A stretch of DNA of 64,000 nucleotides from Diadema setosum (Eukaryota; Echinodermata; Echinoidea; Diadematoida; Diadematidae): positions 18,253,506 to 18,317,505 of the forward strand of contig NC_092692.1 of the NCBI RefSeq assembly GCF_964275005.1. Reading direction: 5' to 3'. Shown in pieces: positions 61,016-64,000 of this stretch; the first letter of the stretch is position 1, and every line of letters begins with the position of its first letter. Made by a program: the position numbers and the translations under genes. Under the pieces are notes generated by a model that saw only the letters and a program-made list of their open reading frames with translations, did not search any database and was not told where the DNA came from.

Positions 61016-62775
61016 AACAGTTCAAAAGTGTTTTCACCAAGGAAACACCCATACCGAATGACTTACTACCGGTAACCTCAGACTTTAAAGAAATGGAGGA
61101 TATTGTGTTTACATCAAAGGGTGTAGAAAAGTTGCTTTGTGGTTTAAAGATATGCAGTACAAAGCCCCTGGACCGGATGGTATAACTCCACGAGTCTTGA
61201 AGCAGCTGGCAAACATTCTGGCTCCAATTCTTTGTAATATATTCCGGTTGTCATATGAATTAAGTGAAATACCAAATGATTGGGGTGAAGCAAATGTTGT
61301 ACCAGTCTACCAGGTAATCGATCTACTCCTGTAAACTACCGCCCCATTTCGCTGACATGTATTTGCTGCAAACTAACGGAACACGTTTTAGCCAGCAAAA
61401 TTATGACGCACGGTGACGAAAATAACATTATTTTCCCCTGCAATATGGCTTCCGTAAGAACATGTCATGTGAACAACAATTACTAGGTTTCACAAGCGAT
61501 CTACACAGGAACTTGGATGAAGGGCGTCAAACGAATGTTATAATCATGGATTTCTCAAATGCTTTTGACAAGGTTGGACATGAGCGGCTTTTACGTAACT
61601 GGACTACTACGGTATCAGGGGAAAAATCTTAGATGGATTCAAAGCTTTCTCAATGGAAGAAGTCAGAGGGTCGTTTTAGATGGTATTAAGTCTCCTCCAA
61701 TAGCGGTAGGATCTGGAGTGCATCAAGGGTCGGTTCTTGGGCCTTGCCTCTTTCTGCTTTACATTAATGACTTGCCAGATGGTCTAGCGTCAAAGGTTCG
61801 CATTTTTGCCGATGATGCAATTTCCTACATGACCATTGACAATCAACATCATACGCAAAATCTTCAAGAGGACCTAAACAAAATTTGTGACTGGGCGAAA
61901 AATGGATGATGGTTTTGAACACAGATAAGTGTAAGGTTTTGACAATATCCAGGAAAAGAAGAAAGGTGCAACACGTGTATCATCGATAACGCCCCTCTTG
62001 AATTTGTTGAATCCGTGAAGTACTGGGTGTAACCATCACTTCTGATTTGAAGTGGACCCAACACATCAAAATACTGTCAATAAAGCCAACAACATCCTTG
62101 CATTTTTGAGACGCAATCTTCGCATGAAATCTTCTGATGTTTAAGCCACAGCTTACAAAACTTTGGTTCGACAAATTGTTGAGTATGCTTCCACAGTTCG
62201 GGACCCATCTTCCAAGAACCTAATCCACAAAGTGGAAATGGTCCAGAGAAGAGCTGCGAGATTCACTTTAAATCGCTACCATAACACCTCAAGTGTCACC
62301 AAAATGCTGCAAGAACTTGATTGGACCAGGGAGGTGGACTGATTGGACCACTCTGGAACAACGCAGAGAAAATGACAGACTAATTATGATGTACAAAATA
62401 CACAATAATCTTACTCCTCTTTCAGCACAGGACTATAGTATCAAACAGGTTACTCTGTTGACGAGAGCCTAGCACAAAACTCCTATCAGGTACCATACTC
62501 GAGAACTGAATCGCATCGCCATTCGTTCTTTCCAAGAACTGTAAGGAACTGGAATTCCCTGTAGTCAGAAATTGTTTCAGCGCCATCTGTGGGATCATTC
62601 CGAAACCGTCTAACGGTTGATCACAGTGGCTAGTTATTTTCGTCAAATTTTCTATGTGCTTGTAAATATCTGTAAATAAACTGTATTGTAATGTAAATAG
62701 CACAGTCTGCAAGAATCTTCAGTCTATTGAAGGAGGCAGGACTTAATCAGAAGAAGAAGAAGAAGAAGAAGAAGA
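61016..62775 (+). mobile_element. 5'-truncated LINE with degraded reverse transcriptase, (GAA)n tail
   Basis: Fragments of one non-LTR reverse transcriptase in shifting frames: YKAPGPDGITPRVLKQLA (61146 on), NYRPISLT (about 61336), MDFSNAFDKV (about 61548), SGVHQGSVLGPCLFLLYIND with IFADDAISYM (61703-61836), then the C-terminal VQRRAARFTLNRYH segment (about 62240). FADD is the catalytic motif. At least three frameshifts and some stops make it inactive; the endonuclease is missing. It ends in GAAGAAGAA at 62752-62775. The domain wording fits the CR1/L2/Rex1/Jockey group; the exact clade is undecided. Confidence 0.88.
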
Positions 62776-62849
62776 CAGGTTTGACTGTAGTAGTATTCAC
62801 TGAGTGGCGCAGCCCAGAAGCAGAGACTCCAACCCAAAGCACCTTCTGA

Positions 62850-63080
62850 TCTGGAGATTCTCCCGCCTGAAACCCCTAGCAAGCGGGAGACTCCAAGTTG
62901 ATGTGTGCGAAGCGCGAAGTTCCTAGGGTTCTACATGCTCCCTGGTGCTATCTAAGGCTTATTTTTCCAACATACAATAGCAATAAGTAAGAAATATTTC
63001 CAACGGGAGACACAGAGCCAGGGCGGGGGAAATTAAATCTCAAGCGGGAGAACGGGAGATTTTGCAAAAATGGGTTTAAA
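62850..63080 (-). repeat. Dispersed repeat with CTCCCGC motifs, copy 2
   Basis: The minus strand shares TTTCCCCCGCCCTGGCT and TTAGATAGCACCAGGGAGCA followed by AGGAACTTC with the plus strand near 33.2-33.4 kb. Confidence 0.6.
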
Positions 63081-63239
63081 AAAAAGTTAATGGTAGGCCT
63101 ACTCATGAAGGCACCAGGGGCCATACTTGTGACCAGAAACTCAAAATTAGGCAGAGTATAATTATTTGTTTTATAGTTTGGATCAATTTTTTTACCAAAA
63201 GCTAGGAGGAAATATGAGACGTCATATGGACGATGCGAT

Positions 63240-63530
63240 GTTGTGGGAGGGATCCTATACGTACATTGACCGTAGGAAGCAGGGCGCGATCGGGTCAAAA
63301 TTACTTTGTTACATTACAGAAAGTGACTGTAGGAAGCAGCGCGTGATGTCACAATTTTCAAAATGTTATACCGTACCAAGCAGCGTGCGATATCAGAATT
63401 GGCTTATAATGTGGCAATTATGTTTCGTTACATTTCATAAAGTGACCACAGGAGGCAGCGCGCGATATAACAAACTTTGCGATATTTCAAAAAGTGACTG
63501 TAGAAAGCAGTGTGCGACGTCACAATTCCT
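63240..63530. repeat. Degenerate tandem array, five units of about 50-70 bp
   Basis: The core GTGACTGTAGGAAGCAGCGCG recurs with changes near 63267, 63323, 63371, 63442 and 63494, each followed by GATATCA- or GATGTCA-like sequence. Spacing is irregular (48-71 bp). Confidence 0.75.
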
Positions 63531-63605
63531 TTGTGATTTCATCAGTGGCGTATCTAGGGGGGGGCAAGGGGGGCACGTGCCCCGGGCGCCACTCCTTGAG
63601 GGCGC

Positions 63606-63770
63606 AAAAAAAAAAAAGAAGAAGAAAGAAAAAAGAAAAAAGGAAGAAAAAAGAAAAAGAAAAAGAAAAAAGAAGAAGAAGAAGAAGAAGAAGAAGAAAC
63701 AACTCACCGGAAAGGGGGGGGGGGGAGGAAGAATGGTGGGGGGGGGGGGGCAGAAAACCAAATAAAAAAA
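63606..63770. repeat. Purine-rich GAA/GGA/G-run tract
   Basis: About 160 bases almost free of pyrimidines on the plus strand apart from a short break (near 63701-63710), with a GAA array, then two long G runs. Confidence 0.93.
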
Positions 63771-63788
63771 GATAAAAACAAAACACAA

Positions 63789-63974
63789 TGATGACTCGGA
63801 CAAAATGACAATGTTTATTGTGTTCACACAAGAATTCCATGTTATGTAAGCTGAAATACAACAATTTTCGGCTCGCTCGCTGCGCTCGCTCTCTAAATTT
63901 TATATAGAAGAAGAAGGTGAGAACAAAATGTGATGATGGCGCGGACAAAATGACAATGTCTATTGTGTTCACAC
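63789..63974. repeat. Direct repeat pair of about 43 bp
   Basis: GGACAAAATGACAATGT...TATTGTGTTCACACA occurs at 63789-63830 and again at 63931-63974, about 142 bp apart. Between them lies GCTCGCTCGCTGCGCTCGCT. Probably part of a larger repeat running off the window. Confidence 0.8.
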
Positions 63975-64000
63975 ATGTCATTTTATGTTTAGCAGGCAAA

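Larger units (their letters stand above)
60286..62787. mobile_element. TA-flanked MITE with nested insertions
   Basis: Ends CAGTCAAACCTG and CAGGTTTGACTG flanked by TA (60284-60285, 62788-62789). Its own sequence is the AGCGGCCACCTGTCTATAG repeats at 60286-60440 and 60945-61015. A small MITE (60587-60756) and a LINE (61016-62775) have inserted into it. Ends and TA target fit the Tc1/mariner-pogo type. Confidence 0.75.

Noticed and set aside
63435-63999. Phe/Leu-rich minus-strand and Lys-rich plus-strand frames
   Set aside because: Direct translations of the purine-rich tract.

Overview
This is eukaryotic nuclear DNA from an animal. It is AT-rich and intron-rich, with GT-AG introns, long dinucleotide microsatellites and dense miniature inverted-repeat transposons (MITEs). 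The two protein-coding genes and the repeat style suggest a marine invertebrate, probably an echinoderm such as a sea urchin. That placement is inference; no species was identified. There is no operon, CRISPR array, tRNA or rRNA that I can support.

Layout. (1) 1-3.4 kb: flank with a LINE/SINE 3' end and a fold-back element built from copies of AGCAATTGCT. (2) 3,412-10,450, plus strand: a complete six-exon gene of the DXO/RAI1 (Dom3Z) decapping-exonuclease family, 395 residues. Its fold-defining segments are conserved but most catalytic acidic residues are replaced, so it reads as a pseudoenzyme. (3) 10.45-17.56 kb: convergent intergenic DNA with no supported gene, holding a 506-bp pogo-like MITE and microsatellites. 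(4) 59,829 down to 17,559, minus strand: a 20-coding-exon kinesin-8-type gene orthologous to KIF19, the ciliary-tip microtubule depolymerase. All 20 exons join in frame into 1,073 codons plus stop. Introns 1 to 4 are long (4.0, 7.6, 6.9 and 9.0 kb); the rest are 0.4-1.4 kb. (5) 60.3-62.8 kb: a transposon nest just upstream of KIF19, with a TA-flanked MITE interrupted by a small MITE and a degraded LINE. (6) 62.8-64 kb: further repeats, a degenerate tandem array and purine-rich tracts.

The genes converge (DXO rightward, KIF19 leftward) and have no evident shared pathway. Non-coding DNA is dominated by small DNA transposons: a pair of TTAA-flanked piggyBac-like elements, at least seven CTGTA-ended elements, three TTATAACGAAA elements, a 768-bp TGTGACCCG element, and several near-perfect hairpin elements. 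Matches to the RFX X-box, the motif of ciliary genes, recur inside and beside KIF19.

The observations most worth following up are the predicted inactive DXO paralogue, the recurrent X-box motifs at a ciliary kinesin locus, and the two piggyBac-like MITEs with divergent ends and matching interiors.
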